Shown here in pieces: positions 24,348 to 32,324 of a stretch of DNA of 64,000 nucleotides (position 1 is the first letter of the stretch; each line of letters starts with the position of its first letter). Under the pieces are notes generated by a model. That model ran no database searches. It was given only the letters and a program-made list of their open reading frames with translations, and was not told where the DNA came from. The stretch covers positions 1 through 64,000 of the forward strand of contig JAWKOD010000006.1 of the NCBI GenBank assembly GCA_041391385.1, written 5' to 3'. Position numbers and translations under genes: made by a program. This DNA comes from CANIGN01 sp041391385 (lineage in GTDB: Bacteria > Bdellovibrionota > UBA2428).

Positions 24348-25889
24348 ATGCAAAACACAAGTCAGAAACAAGAAATAACAATGGCCGATGCCCATGGGGC
24401 AGCAACAATCGTGGGGGCGCTCATGCTTGGTGTCTTTTGGAACGAGTATGGAGGAGCCATCTCATACATTTACAGGACGTACTTTTACCTCATTTGGCTC
24501 GTGATCATAATGTCAGTCGTGATACTTGGAATGCTCGCTTACGACACATGGAAAAGAAGAAACCCCGAGAAGTGGATGCGCAATGTTTTGTTGCGTATTT
24601 GCGAAAAGAATTACGAAAAAGAGGGGGCGATTTATATCGGACACACATCTCAAGATCAACGCCCCGTCTACTTAACACCTGAGCAACGCACGGGACACGT
24701 TCAAATTTTAGGATCTACGGGAAGGGGAAAAACAAAATCAATTATCGTGCCGTGGTTTGTTCGTGATTTGAGACAAGGCTTGTCGCCGATACTGGTCGAT
24801 GGAAAAGGCGACTACTCAATTGTTTCTGAAATTCTAAAATGGTCAAACGACATTGACCGAAAGATACATGTCTTCAATCCCGATGGTGGTGGCTGCACGA
24901 TAAATCCCCTTGAAGGCGGAAGTCCGCATGAAGTTGCGGATAGACTATTCGCATCGCTTGAATTCGACTCTGCATACTTTAGAGAAGTCCAATACTCAGC
25001 GACCTTAAGTGCCTTGGAGATAATGGAAGCAACTGGAAATGTTCCAACATTGAAGGATTTGCATGAAGCTCTTTCGAACCCGCAAGGCTTTCTGGAAAGT
25101 TTAAACAAAACCACGCCACTTCCAAGTAGCGCAATGCAAGAGTTCATGAAGATTTCTCAGATGAGAGTGAACGAAAGAGAAGAGAGGTTCTCTGGTATAC
25201 TTTCGCAGCTTCGACCATTTACAACTGGAGTCTTCAGGTGGAATAGCAACTCAACTAAAGCGGAATTGTCTCATGTGAGTATCGAGGAAGTTATGAACCC
25301 AGAACATTCAGAGGGCAACACCCATGCCGCACTCATAGTGTTACTTCCCACCATGCAATATCAAAAAACTGCTAAAGTTTTGGGTAAGCTCATACTGCAA
25401 TCAATTGCTTGGGCATCCGCTAAACGTGAAGCTGAAAAACCCATTGCCACTCTCTTCATTGATGAATTTTCAGCATTTGTTTACGAAGGCTTCGAGCAGT
25501 TTCTAAACAAAGCAAGGAGCAAGGGGGTTGCTGTGCATCTCTCACACCAAAGTATGGGGGATTTGGAATCCGTGTCGCCAAGCTTCGCTAAAACTGTAAA
25601 CGTCAACACGAATACAAAGGTTTTACTTGGTCTGAATGATCCAGATACCGCTGATTACTTTGCAAGACACCTTGGGACTTTTACCACTACGAAAGAGACC
25701 GAACGTGCAAGCAAAGGAATGATGGGAACAAATAAATCTGGCGAGATGTCACTCAGAGAAGTTGAGCAATACCGTATTCATCCCAACAAGCTAAAGGCAT
25801 ATTCGCACGGGCGAGGTGTTTTAAGCGTCATGGTAAGCGGCGTGCAACTTACAGAGGAGGTGCAATTTGAAGCAAACGGAGGCGTCTAA
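24348..25889 (+). CDS. VirD4/TraG-like type IV coupling ATPase
   Basis: 513 residues. Two hydrophobic N-terminal segments (near residues 12-30 and 45-65) anchor it in the membrane. Walker A is GSTGRGKTKS (122-131) and Walker B is ATLFIDEF with Asp372/Glu373. FLNKARSKGVAVHLSHQSMGDLE and NTNTKVLLGLNDPDTADYFA fit the C-terminal motor motifs of the TraD/TraG/VirD4 family. These hexameric ATPases bring relaxase-bound DNA to a type IV secretion channel during conjugation. No relaxase or secretion-channel genes are in view, so the element is probably mobilisable rather than self-transmissible, or the rest was lost. It overlaps the next gene by 23 bp. Confidence 0.85.
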   Translation: MQNTSQKQEITMADAHGAATIVGALMLGVFWNEYGGAISYIYRTYFYLIWLVIIMSVVILGMLAYDTWKRRNPEKWMRNVLLRICEKNYEKEGAIYIGHTSQDQRPVYLTPEQRTGHVQILGSTGRGKTKSIIVPWFVRDLRQGLSPILVDGKGDYSIVSEILKWSNDIDRKIHVFNPDGGGCTINPLEGGSPHEVADRLFASLEFDSAYFREVQYSATLSALEIMEATGNVPTLKDLHEALSNPQGFLESLNKTTPLPSSAMQEFMKISQMRVNEREERFSGILSQLRPFTTGVFRWNSNSTKAELSHVSIEEVMNPEHSEGNTHAALIVLLPTMQYQKTAKVLGKLILQSIAWASAKREAEKPIATLFIDEFSAFVYEGFEQFLNKARSKGVAVHLSHQSMGDLESVSPSFAKTVNVNTNTKVLLGLNDPDTADYFARHLGTFTTTKETERASKGMMGTNKSGEMSLREVEQYRIHPNKLKAYSHGRGVLSVMVSGVQLTEEVQFEANGGV

Positions 25890-26640
25890 AAGGATAGCTC
25901 CACTACATTTAACTGATAGGGATTTCAGATTACTTCAATATCTTTATGACTACCGCATGATGAGCATGGAACAAATAAGGAGATACGTATTCACTGGTAA
26001 TGCTTGGTCCACAATTACAAACCGAATCACGAAACTGGAACAAGGGCACTTAGTCAAACGCTTAAGAGTTGCAAACCTCATACATCCGCTTATCTTCACA
26101 AATGTTGGAACAGTTCTAAAAATCACCTCTTTAGGGATCGGAACGCTTGCAAATAAATTTGCATCACAAACATTTAGTGAAATTTCGGATATTAGGGTTC
26201 AGCAGCTTCAGCACGATCTACTGCTCCTAGATGTAGTGGAAGGCCTAAAAGCAAAACATCCAAAAAATGATTTTGTGGAAGGAAGCCGCTACGTCAAAGG
26301 AAGCCCCGACCACACACGAGTACCGGACTTCGTGATGATCGATCCTGAATCAAAGGAAGTAACTGCCATCGAGCTTGAACTCACTGCCAAATCCGAACGT
26401 CGCTATCGCCACGTCATTCTTGACTACAGAATGTCGAAGTCATTTTCAAGGGTACTATTTGTTACAGCTTCAGAAACGATAAAGCGAAAGATTATGGCTG
26501 AAGTTCTAGGTGAGAAAGTACACGACTATAAAGTACAGAATGTTGGAAAATTCTTTTTTCTACTTGTGAGCGATATAACTCGACCGACTGACCCAAGAGA
26601 CTCATGTAAGTTATCCAATACATCATCAATTGCTGCTTAA
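25867..26640 (+). CDS. Replication-relaxation family protein (winged helix plus nuclease-like domain)
   Basis: 257 residues with a TTG start at 25867, chosen because AGAGGAGG lies six bases upstream, inside the end of the coupling-protein gene. LTDRDFRLLQYLYDYRMMSM followed by EQIRRYVF is the winged-helix opening of PF13814 (Replic_Relax). The C-terminal half (RVPDFVMIDPE...TAIELELTAKS) has the D-(x)n-ExE pattern of a PD-(D/E)xK-like fold, so nuclease activity is possible. Members accompany rolling-circle plasmids and integrative elements. It is followed by the large inverted repeat at 26757-26819, a plausible substrate. Confidence 0.72.
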   Translation: MKQTEASKRIAPLHLTDRDFRLLQYLYDYRMMSMEQIRRYVFTGNAWSTITNRITKLEQGHLVKRLRVANLIHPLIFTNVGTVLKITSLGIGTLANKFASQTFSEISDIRVQQLQHDLLLLDVVEGLKAKHPKNDFVEGSRYVKGSPDHTRVPDFVMIDPESKEVTAIELELTAKSERRYRHVILDYRMSKSFSRVLFVTASETIKRKIMAEVLGEKVHDYKVQNVGKFFFLLVSDITRPTDPRDSCKLSNTSSIAA

Positions 26641-26734
26641 AACTTACGATTAACCCAAAACTAAACCCAAACTGAATGTTTGGCCCGCCCACTACTGCAC
26701 ACACATATAAGCTATTTCAAAGACTAGGAAAAAC

Positions 26735-26836
26735 ACCTTGCTATTAACCCCTACACCCCACCGATCCTCGCTGACCTCTCACCCTCTACGATGTTGAGAG
26801 GTCAGCGAGGATCGGTGGGATTACGGGGGCAAGGTA
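26735..26836. repeat. Composite ~100-bp palindrome with a perfect 25-bp inverted repeat core
   Basis: The arms at 26757-26781 and 26795-26819 are perfect 25-bp complements, starting CCCACCGATCCTCGCTGACC, around a 13-nt loop. Outside them are a CCCC/GGGG pair and the matching ACCTTGC (about 26735) and GCAAGGT (about 26829), extending the symmetry. It lies in a 272-bp gap between the replication-relaxation gene and the recombinase gene. There is no T-run, so it is not a normal terminator. Candidate roles are an origin of transfer or replication, or a recombination site. Confidence 0.7.
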
Positions 26837-26912
26837 TGTGGATTTTATGATTATTATTTGTGGATAAGGGCGGGCGGAGGAGGGGAACATTCAGAAATTG
26901 AAAGGAAAATGA

Positions 26913-27095
26913 ATGAATAAGAAACGTCGTTGGGAATGCACGGCGGCTAATAAGGAATACAACGCAATAGATAACGAAGAAATGAAAGCACGACTTGAAG
27001 AACTTTGGATGATCTTGTTAAATGTGAGGAGCCAGCAACTTCGCCAGAATACATCGGTTCATGTCCTGTCTGACCAAGAAAGGAAGACAGCATGA
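26913..27095 (+). CDS. Small protein cotranscribed with the serine recombinase
   Basis: 60 residues, charged and helical (NEEMKARLEELWMILLNVRSQ), from ATG 26913 with a GAAAGGAAA ribosome-binding site. Its TGA overlaps the recombinase ATG (ATGA at 27092-27095), indicating translational coupling. Possibly a recombination accessory or immunity-type protein; no family recognised. Confidence 0.6.
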   Translation: MNKKRRWECTAANKEYNAIDNEEMKARLEELWMILLNVRSQQLRQNTSVHVLSDQERKTA

Positions 27096-28873
27096 AAAGT
27101 AAAACTTTTAAAATCGCAATTTATGTTCGCGTCAGCACTGAGGAACAGGCTGACAATCCCGAAGGTTCAATAAAAAACCAAGAGTTGCGACTTCGAGATT
27201 TTGTAAAACTAAAAAACATGGTCGCACCTTTTGGTGAAGTGGCCCAAGTTTTCTCTGATCCGGGGAAATCTGCAAAAGATATGAATCGACCCAGTTTTCA
27301 GAGGCTCATGCAAGCCATTGAAAAAAGGGAAGTGAATCTCATTCTTGTCACTGAGTTATCGAGGCTAACGAGATCCATTAAAGACTTCTCACTTCTTCAG
27401 GAATTTCTAAAAAAACATGAGTGCGAGTTTTTAAGTCTTCGTGAGAACTTCGATACTTCAACTGCTACTGGAGGAATGGTCCTCAATATTATGGCCACAA
27501 TTGCTGAGTTTGAAAGACGTCAAACAGCTGAAAGAATCTCGAATTCTTTCCATCAAAGGGCAAAGCGCGGGTTATACAATGGAGGCTCCGTTCCACTGGG
27601 CTATAAGATTGATCCCGATAAACCAGGGCATCTTGCGATAGTTCCTGAGGAAGCTGAGATTATAAAAATAATCTTCAAAAAATTCTTAGAACTTGAAACC
27701 ATGATGCACACGACAAGGTGGCTAAACGATCAGGGACTTACACTTCCTAGGCGGGTCATTGGAGGTGGCGGGCCAAGAGCGAAAATATTTCGCATCGATA
27801 TGGTTCACCACATTCTGAACAACAAGACCTACATAGGTACGAGAGTCTTTAAGACCAAGGAAGAGACCGAAGAAGTAAAAGCTGCATGGGAACCGATCAT
27901 TGATGAAAGAACTTTTCGCAGGACGGCTGAACTACTAAAAAAGAATCGCTTTAAGAAGAGGACTCACAAGAATCTTCGTTACCCGTTTACGCTCTCAGGA
28001 CTACTTGGCTGCAAGGTATGCGGTGGAAAGCTTTGCGGAAAGTCTGCACATGGAAGAAATGGCAAGATTCCGTACTACGAGCACAGCCATGCCAATAAGG
28101 TAAACTACTGTCTCAATGGTAAAAACGTTGTTTGCGAATTACACCGGATTCAAGCTGCAAAGATAGAGCCTCTCGTTTGGCAAGACGTGAAAGAGTTTCT
28201 CACTAACAAAAAGTTCACTGAAGATCTGATTGCGTCTGCCAGAAAACTTAAAACGGCAAATACAAAGCTAAGCGAAGTTGAGGTGGTAGAAAAGAAGATG
28301 AAAAGTCTCGATACTCAAATCGAAGTTTTGGCTGAAAGGATTGCTACTCTTCCGCAGAATATCAATCCTAAAGTAATTTACGATCAGCTATCGAAACTTC
28401 AGACATCCAAGGCTTCGCTAGAGCTACAATATGATGAAGCTAGGGCCAATGCCGCACCAACCGATGATCCGATTGATTATGCTGACTTAAATCGCTTTAC
28501 GGAAGGACTACGAGGATTACTTGAAGAAGCGGAAACTAGACCTGAGATTCAAGCAGCTATCATCAAAAAGATCGTCCACAAGATTGAAATCACAACACAA
28601 GGGTTTGATGCCCACTACTTTATCGGACACAACAAATACAAAAGGGCCTCTGGGGTTAATCCCCCAGAGGCCCTTCTTTTTTTATTTCCTGAGTCAAAAG
28701 TCGATGGTTCGACTTTATTGACAAATGGTGGTCTGGGAGGGAATCGAACCCCCGACACGAGGATTTTCAATCCTCTGCTCTACCGACTGAGCTACCAGAC
28801 CCCAAAAGGGAAGTTTTACGGTCCTTCTCTTTTCATAGATTTTTTGCGATTTGCCAAGCTCTATTCTTTATAA
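27092..28873 (+). CDS. Large serine recombinase/integrase
   Basis: Up to 593 residues. The resolvase catalytic domain opens with IAIYVRVSTEEQ (nucleophile Ser15), with ELSRLTRS and FERRQTAERIS further on. The recombinase domain follows (GLYNGGSVPLGYKID, TRWLNDQG), then a zinc ribbon beginning Cys307/Cys310 (GCKVCGGKLCGKS), and a coiled coil near residues 400-460, the layout of phage/ICE integrases. The end is odd: the frame runs through a strong terminator (28642-28683) and then antisense through tRNA-Phe, so the last 75 or so residues are probably not native. The original 3' end may have been changed at the integration junction. Confidence 0.9.
   Translation: MKSKTFKIAIYVRVSTEEQADNPEGSIKNQELRLRDFVKLKNMVAPFGEVAQVFSDPGKSAKDMNRPSFQRLMQAIEKREVNLILVTELSRLTRSIKDFSLLQEFLKKHECEFLSLRENFDTSTATGGMVLNIMATIAEFERRQTAERISNSFHQRAKRGLYNGGSVPLGYKIDPDKPGHLAIVPEEAEIIKIIFKKFLELETMMHTTRWLNDQGLTLPRRVIGGGGPRAKIFRIDMVHHILNNKTYIGTRVFKTKEETEEVKAAWEPIIDERTFRRTAELLKKNRFKKRTHKNLRYPFTLSGLLGCKVCGGKLCGKSAHGRNGKIPYYEHSHANKVNYCLNGKNVVCELHRIQAAKIEPLVWQDVKEFLTNKKFTEDLIASARKLKTANTKLSEVEVVEKKMKSLDTQIEVLAERIATLPQNINPKVIYDQLSKLQTSKASLELQYDEARANAAPTDDPIDYADLNRFTEGLRGLLEEAETRPEIQAAIIKKIVHKIEITTQGFDAHYFIGHNKYKRASGVNPPEALLFLFPESKVDGSTLLTNGGLGGNRTPDTRIFNPLLYRLSYQTPKGKFYGPSLFIDFLRFAKLYSL
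28642..28683 (+). terminator. Strong intrinsic terminator
   Basis: A perfect 14-bp stem AAGGGCCTCTGGGG (28642-28655) with CCCCAGAGGCCCTT (28662-28675), a 6-nt loop, then a T7 run on the plus strand. On the minus strand only four Ts follow, so it may also terminate tRNA-Phe transcription weakly. It lies inside the nominal recombinase reading frame. Confidence 0.85.
28726..28801 (-). tRNA. tRNA-Phe (anticodon GAA)
   Basis: Reading the minus strand from 28801: acceptor GGTCTGG pairs with CCAGACC, discriminator A, and CCA encoded at 28728-28726. The D arm is GCTCAGTCGGTAGAGC. The anticodon stem is GAGGA/TCCTC with loop TTGAAAA (anticodon GAA). The T arm has GGGGGTTCGATTCCCTC. Length is 76 nt including CCA. 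Its 3' end faces the serine recombinase, as expected for an element integrated at a tRNA 3' end. Confidence 0.96.
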
Positions 28874-28914
28874 AATATCTTGGCCACGTGACCAAACGGC
28901 GCTAGAAATAGGAC

Positions 28915-29442
28915 ATGCGCATTTTGGCGGGATTTTTCTTAGGTTTGGGACTCTTAGCAACAACGGGCGAGGCACAGGATGCGAAGTTAAATCCGAATAT
29001 TCCCCGTGAAGCTATGGGGAATGGTTTGTTCAATCAGCAAGGCGCAAACTCATGTGTATATTGCCATGGGGTAGGCGGAGTTGGCGGTAGTGTAAAGACT
29101 GCAGCTAATTTGCAAAAGCCTAAATCTTGGAAGATCTATAAAATACTGGGCGGCGATGCTGCTTTTGCTAAAGACAAAGACGGCTTTAAGAGCAAAATGA
29201 AAGAGGCGACTCTGCATTTGCTACTTAAAGGGGCCATTGTGCACAACTCGAGCTTCAAGAAGCCCTGGTACGATTTGGCTAAAGCAGGTGCTCCCTATGA
29301 CGGGCAAATGTTGGGAATGACAGCGCCTCCTAGTCGCTCCTGGTTAAAAAAATACAAAGAAAAGTATGGGGTTACACCTGAAGTCGCAAGTGAGTCTTTG
29401 TATCTCTACATTCAGTCTCTTTCTAAATCCGACGTTTTGTAA
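28915..29442 (+). CDS. Exported mono-haem cytochrome c
   Basis: 175 residues with a signal peptide (ILAGFFLGLGLLATTGEA). Haem attachment motif CVYCH lies near residues 44-48, followed by the Gly-rich GVGGVGGS. A possible Met axial ligand is in GQMLGMTAPPSRSW, and LYLYIQSLSK forms the terminal helix typical of small class I cytochromes. Periplasmic electron carrier; partner oxidase unknown. It is the first chromosomal gene beyond the tRNA. Confidence 0.82.
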   Translation: MRILAGFFLGLGLLATTGEAQDAKLNPNIPREAMGNGLFNQQGANSCVYCHGVGGVGGSVKTAANLQKPKSWKIYKILGGDAAFAKDKDGFKSKMKEATLHLLLKGAIVHNSSFKKPWYDLAKAGAPYDGQMLGMTAPPSRSWLKKYKEKYGVTPEVASESLYLYIQSLSKSDVL

Positions 29443-29557
29443 GCGAAGGAACATTATCGAGCAGTTAATTTGCATTCGTAATTAACCTTTTTTTGGATGC
29501 GCTCAATCGTGATTCTCAGAGAATAACAGTTAGTTTATCTCGCTGGAGGTAAATAAA

Positions 29558-29968
29558 ATGAAACATTTAATTTTAGGTTTTGGAATGGTGGCTGTAGGAT
29601 TACTTTCAGCAAGAAGTTCGGTGGATAGGGAATTGGAAAATTGCAGTGGTGATTTAACCTGTGTATCTAAGGTTCTTGCAGAACTCATTGAAGACAGCGC
29701 AGATGGCGGTTCTCATGGTGGCGGGTCAGATCAGTATATTGAATTCTATCACGACGATGGTCAATGTGATTTGAGCAATCTCATTAAGCGAGTACGTTTT
29801 GGAATTAGTACTTCAGGATGTACTCAAGCAAGCCAAAGTGTCACTCAGAGAGTGTGGGGTGTAAAAATTGATGGAGTCTGTAGTGATATTTCAGATATTG
29901 ATTTCTTAGTTGCTTGCAATCGATATGCGTCGGTTGATAAGAATGCAGCGCAGAAAATCCTCAAATAA
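29558..29968 (+). CDS. Small exported Cys-containing protein of unknown function
   Basis: 136 residues, preceded by a clear GGAGG ribosome-binding site. The N-terminal hydrophobic segment (LILGFGMVAVGLLSA) fits a signal peptide. The mature part has six Cys and a Gly/Ser/His linker (DGGSHGGGSDQ). No known domain. It is followed by a short ACACAA/TTGTGT hairpin before the convergent TerC gene. Confidence 0.6.
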   Translation: MKHLILGFGMVAVGLLSARSSVDRELENCSGDLTCVSKVLAELIEDSADGGSHGGGSDQYIEFYHDDGQCDLSNLIKRVRFGISTSGCTQASQSVTQRVWGVKIDGVCSDISDIDFLVACNRYASVDKNAAQKILK

Positions 29969-30000
29969 CACAAAGCGTTGTGTCTCGGGGTGGGGGCCGC

Positions 30001-30957
30001 CTAGGCTTTCGCCCTAAGTTTTTTCTTATCGAGTAAAAAGGACATAAGAATTGATATGAAGAGAGTGCCAAGTATAACAGCTAGGTTTACGGGCACTGGG
30101 ATTTTGTACCAATACTCAATGAGCATTTTAATGCCTACGTAACTTAAGATAACTCCAAGTGCTGATTGTAAATAGTAAAAGCGTTCAAGTAGATCTTCTA
30201 ATACAAAGAACAAAGCTCTAAGGCCCAAGATGGCAAAAATATTTGAAGTGTAAACAATAAAGGGATCTCGACTAATGGCTAAGACAGCAGGGACAGAGTC
30301 TACAGCAAATAGGACATCAGTGGTTTCAATAACCAAGAGCGCGACAAAGTAGAGAGTGAAGGCTTTGTATCCCTTTTGAGGATCAAGGCGTCTAAAGTGT
30401 CCGTCATGGGGAACATCAGTTAGTGGGAGAAATTTTTGAGCGAGACGATAGGTTTTGGATTTCTTAGGCTCAAAATGGTCGCTGCCTTTTTTGAGTAAAA
30501 ACTTAATTCCCGTGAAAAGAAGGATAGCTCCAAAAACATAAATCAAAAAGTGAAAGCGCTCTAAGAGGGCACTGCCTGCCAGGATCATTGTGGCTCTTAG
30601 AACAATTGCACCTAAAACGCCCCAAAAAAGAAGACGGTGTTGGTGTTTGCGTTCGATTTTAAAAGTTTCAAATATAATGGCAAAAACAAAAAGGTTATCT
30701 ACCGAGAGTGACTTTTCAACTACGTAGGCAGTGAAGTACTCCGTGGCGAGAGTAGCTCCTCTCGAAGTATAAATGTAAATTCCATAGAGTGTTGCGAGAA
30801 AAATCCAAAAGATACTCCAGCCGATAGCTTCTTTTATCTTAATGACATGGGCTTTCTTATTGAAGACTCCAAGATCAAGAATCAACAGCGCTACAACTCC
30901 AAGGTTAAAATAAATCCAGTCTTGGGACTGCGAACTGATTAGAGTGTTAATCTCCAT
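30001..30957 (-). CDS. TerC/Alx-family integral membrane protein
   Basis: 318 residues, close to E. coli Alx (321), with nine or so membrane helices. EKSLSVDNLFVFAIIFETFK and ETTDVLFAVDSVPAVLAIS are the paired acidic-helix signatures of the TerC family, whose members export Mn2+ or modulate metal loading of exported proteins. No yybP-ykoY-type riboswitch is visible because the gene overlaps its upstream neighbour by 11 bp and is probably cotranscribed with it. Confidence 0.88.
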   Translation of the reverse strand: MEINTLISSQSQDWIYFNLGVVALLILDLGVFNKKAHVIKIKEAIGWSIFWIFLATLYGIYIYTSRGATLATEYFTAYVVEKSLSVDNLFVFAIIFETFKIERKHQHRLLFWGVLGAIVLRATMILAGSALLERFHFLIYVFGAILLFTGIKFLLKKGSDHFEPKKSKTYRLAQKFLPLTDVPHDGHFRRLDPQKGYKAFTLYFVALLVIETTDVLFAVDSVPAVLAISRDPFIVYTSNIFAILGLRALFFVLEDLLERFYYLQSALGVILSYVGIKMLIEYWYKIPVPVNLAVILGTLFISILMSFLLDKKKLRAKA

Positions 30958-31831
30958 CGCTAAAGAGTTTTCCTTGTTCAGTTTTTACTGTTTCCGAATC
31001 AATGTCACCTTCAAGCGTAACTTCAAGTTTTTGAAGTTTTCGGTCATGAGTGTTGAAGGCAAAAAAGGCATTTTCTGGGAATTCTTTTTTGAGTTCAAGA
31101 AAAGCCTCGAGAATAAGTTTTAAGTTTTCTTCGTCGTCATCGCTCATTCCAAAGCGGTGATGAGGGCTGTAGCCATAGCAGTCAAAAGCGTCTTTGACGG
31201 ATTGGTGAATAGCGAGTTTTTTGAGCTCCGCTACACTCTTTGTTTCGTTCAAATCACCTAACTCTAGGCGCGTTGCGCTATGGGATACGGGGTAAACTCC
31301 AAGGTAGTTGGGGTGCGCGAGGAGGTCTCGGGTTTGCACCAAATGGTTAAGTGCTCGCTTAAGGGTGCTGGGATGGTGGCCCTGAGCTGTGAATTATAGA
31401 AATAGGTCGGCTATTTTCTACAGCATAAGCAAAAAGTTCCACGAGGGGCCTTTCCACTCGAGCTGTGGGTTGGCGAGGGCTGTTCGAAGATCATAGATTA
31501 GCTTTTGTTCTTCGTTACGTAAGTTTATTTGTTTGTCTCGAAAATGCATGAAGGAATTAAAGTCATTCGTGAAGCGGGCTTCGTAGTTAAACCAGGGTGA
31601 TTTTGGATCTTCGAGTTCTTCTTTGATGGTTGTGAAATCGGCAGTTGAAACCTCTTTGAGTGAGTTGTCTTTCTTTGAAAACAAAACAATTGTTGTTGGC
31701 AAATGGAGGAGGTTGTCGTCGAGGTCGAAAAAGTAAAAACTTCTTCCACCTTTATGAAAATTTCGATCAAGTTCTCTGTAAAAGTTTATAGGCAAGGGTA
31801 TTTGACCCTTTGATGCTTTTTCAGAACTCAT
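30947..31831 (-). pseudogene. HAD-like protein gene interrupted by two compensating frameshifts
   Basis: Two open pieces in the same frame (31418-31831 and 30947-31342) are separated by about 75 bp with in-frame stops. The first contains FYFFDLDDNLLHLPTTIVLF, a HAD motif I (DxDxN). In the gap another frame reads AYAVENSRPISII, then after removing one base TAQGHHPSTLKRALNHL, the HAD motif II region (usually I-TARGH). Adding one T to the A5 run at 31431-31435 and removing G31391 restores a single protein of about 295 residues. Predicted phosphohydrolase of unknown substrate. Sequence error or real decay cannot be told apart here. Confidence 0.65.
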
Positions 31832-32295
31832 TAAGAATGTTTCTCCGGATGGGAGTGAGGATTGTGATCATGGTGAGGGTGTTGGCAACATTCGTCATCA
31901 CCAGAGTGTTCCATGATGTGATGGCTCAATGTTAAGTAAAGTTGAAAAATGGCGAGAGCCATAAAGCAGGCTGCAAAATAGTTATGATTTCCAATTTGCT
32001 TGTCTAAAAGAAGAACAATGCTGCCGGTGAATGCAAGTGTAACGAAAACAATCATGTGCCATTTTTCACGTGGCACTCGGGATAAAAGAAAAAGGCTAGA
32101 GATGAGTACAAAAATCCAGGCGCCTAGTTCTACCGCTATATTATGGGGCATGAGCCTTAGGAGCGAAGGGGCAACAAAAGTAAGTACTACTGTTGCTAAA
32201 CAGTGAACAAGACAGAGCCAACTTGCAAAATTCCCTACATGCCAAAGCCAGTGTTGCTTGGCTTTCTTTTTATGGCTTTTCCCCCGGCTGTTCAC
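31831..32295 (-). CDS. MerC-like membrane protein with His-rich tail
   Basis: 154 residues, GTG start. Four membrane helices, the first carrying CLVHC, as in the MerC mercury-transport family (paired Cys in helix 1). The C-terminal tail is very His-rich (CCQHPHHDHNPHSHPEKHS) and would bind divalent metal ions. No merA/merR nearby, so a general metal role is more likely than mercury resistance. Its stop codon overlaps the start of the broken HAD gene. Confidence 0.72.
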   Translation of the reverse strand: MNSRGKSHKKKAKQHWLWHVGNFASWLCLVHCLATVVLTFVAPSLLRLMPHNIAVELGAWIFVLISSLFLLSRVPREKWHMIVFVTLAFTGSIVLLLDKQIGNHNYFAACFMALAIFQLYLTLSHHIMEHSGDDECCQHPHHDHNPHSHPEKHS

Positions 32296-32324
32296 TTGGG
32301 CAGGATATGATACTGTAGTGAGCT

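Noticed and set aside
24263..24682. 139-codon frame overlapping the start of the coupling-protein gene
   Set aside because: It is basic and low-complexity and lies in another frame of a gene with clear Walker motifs; a shadow.
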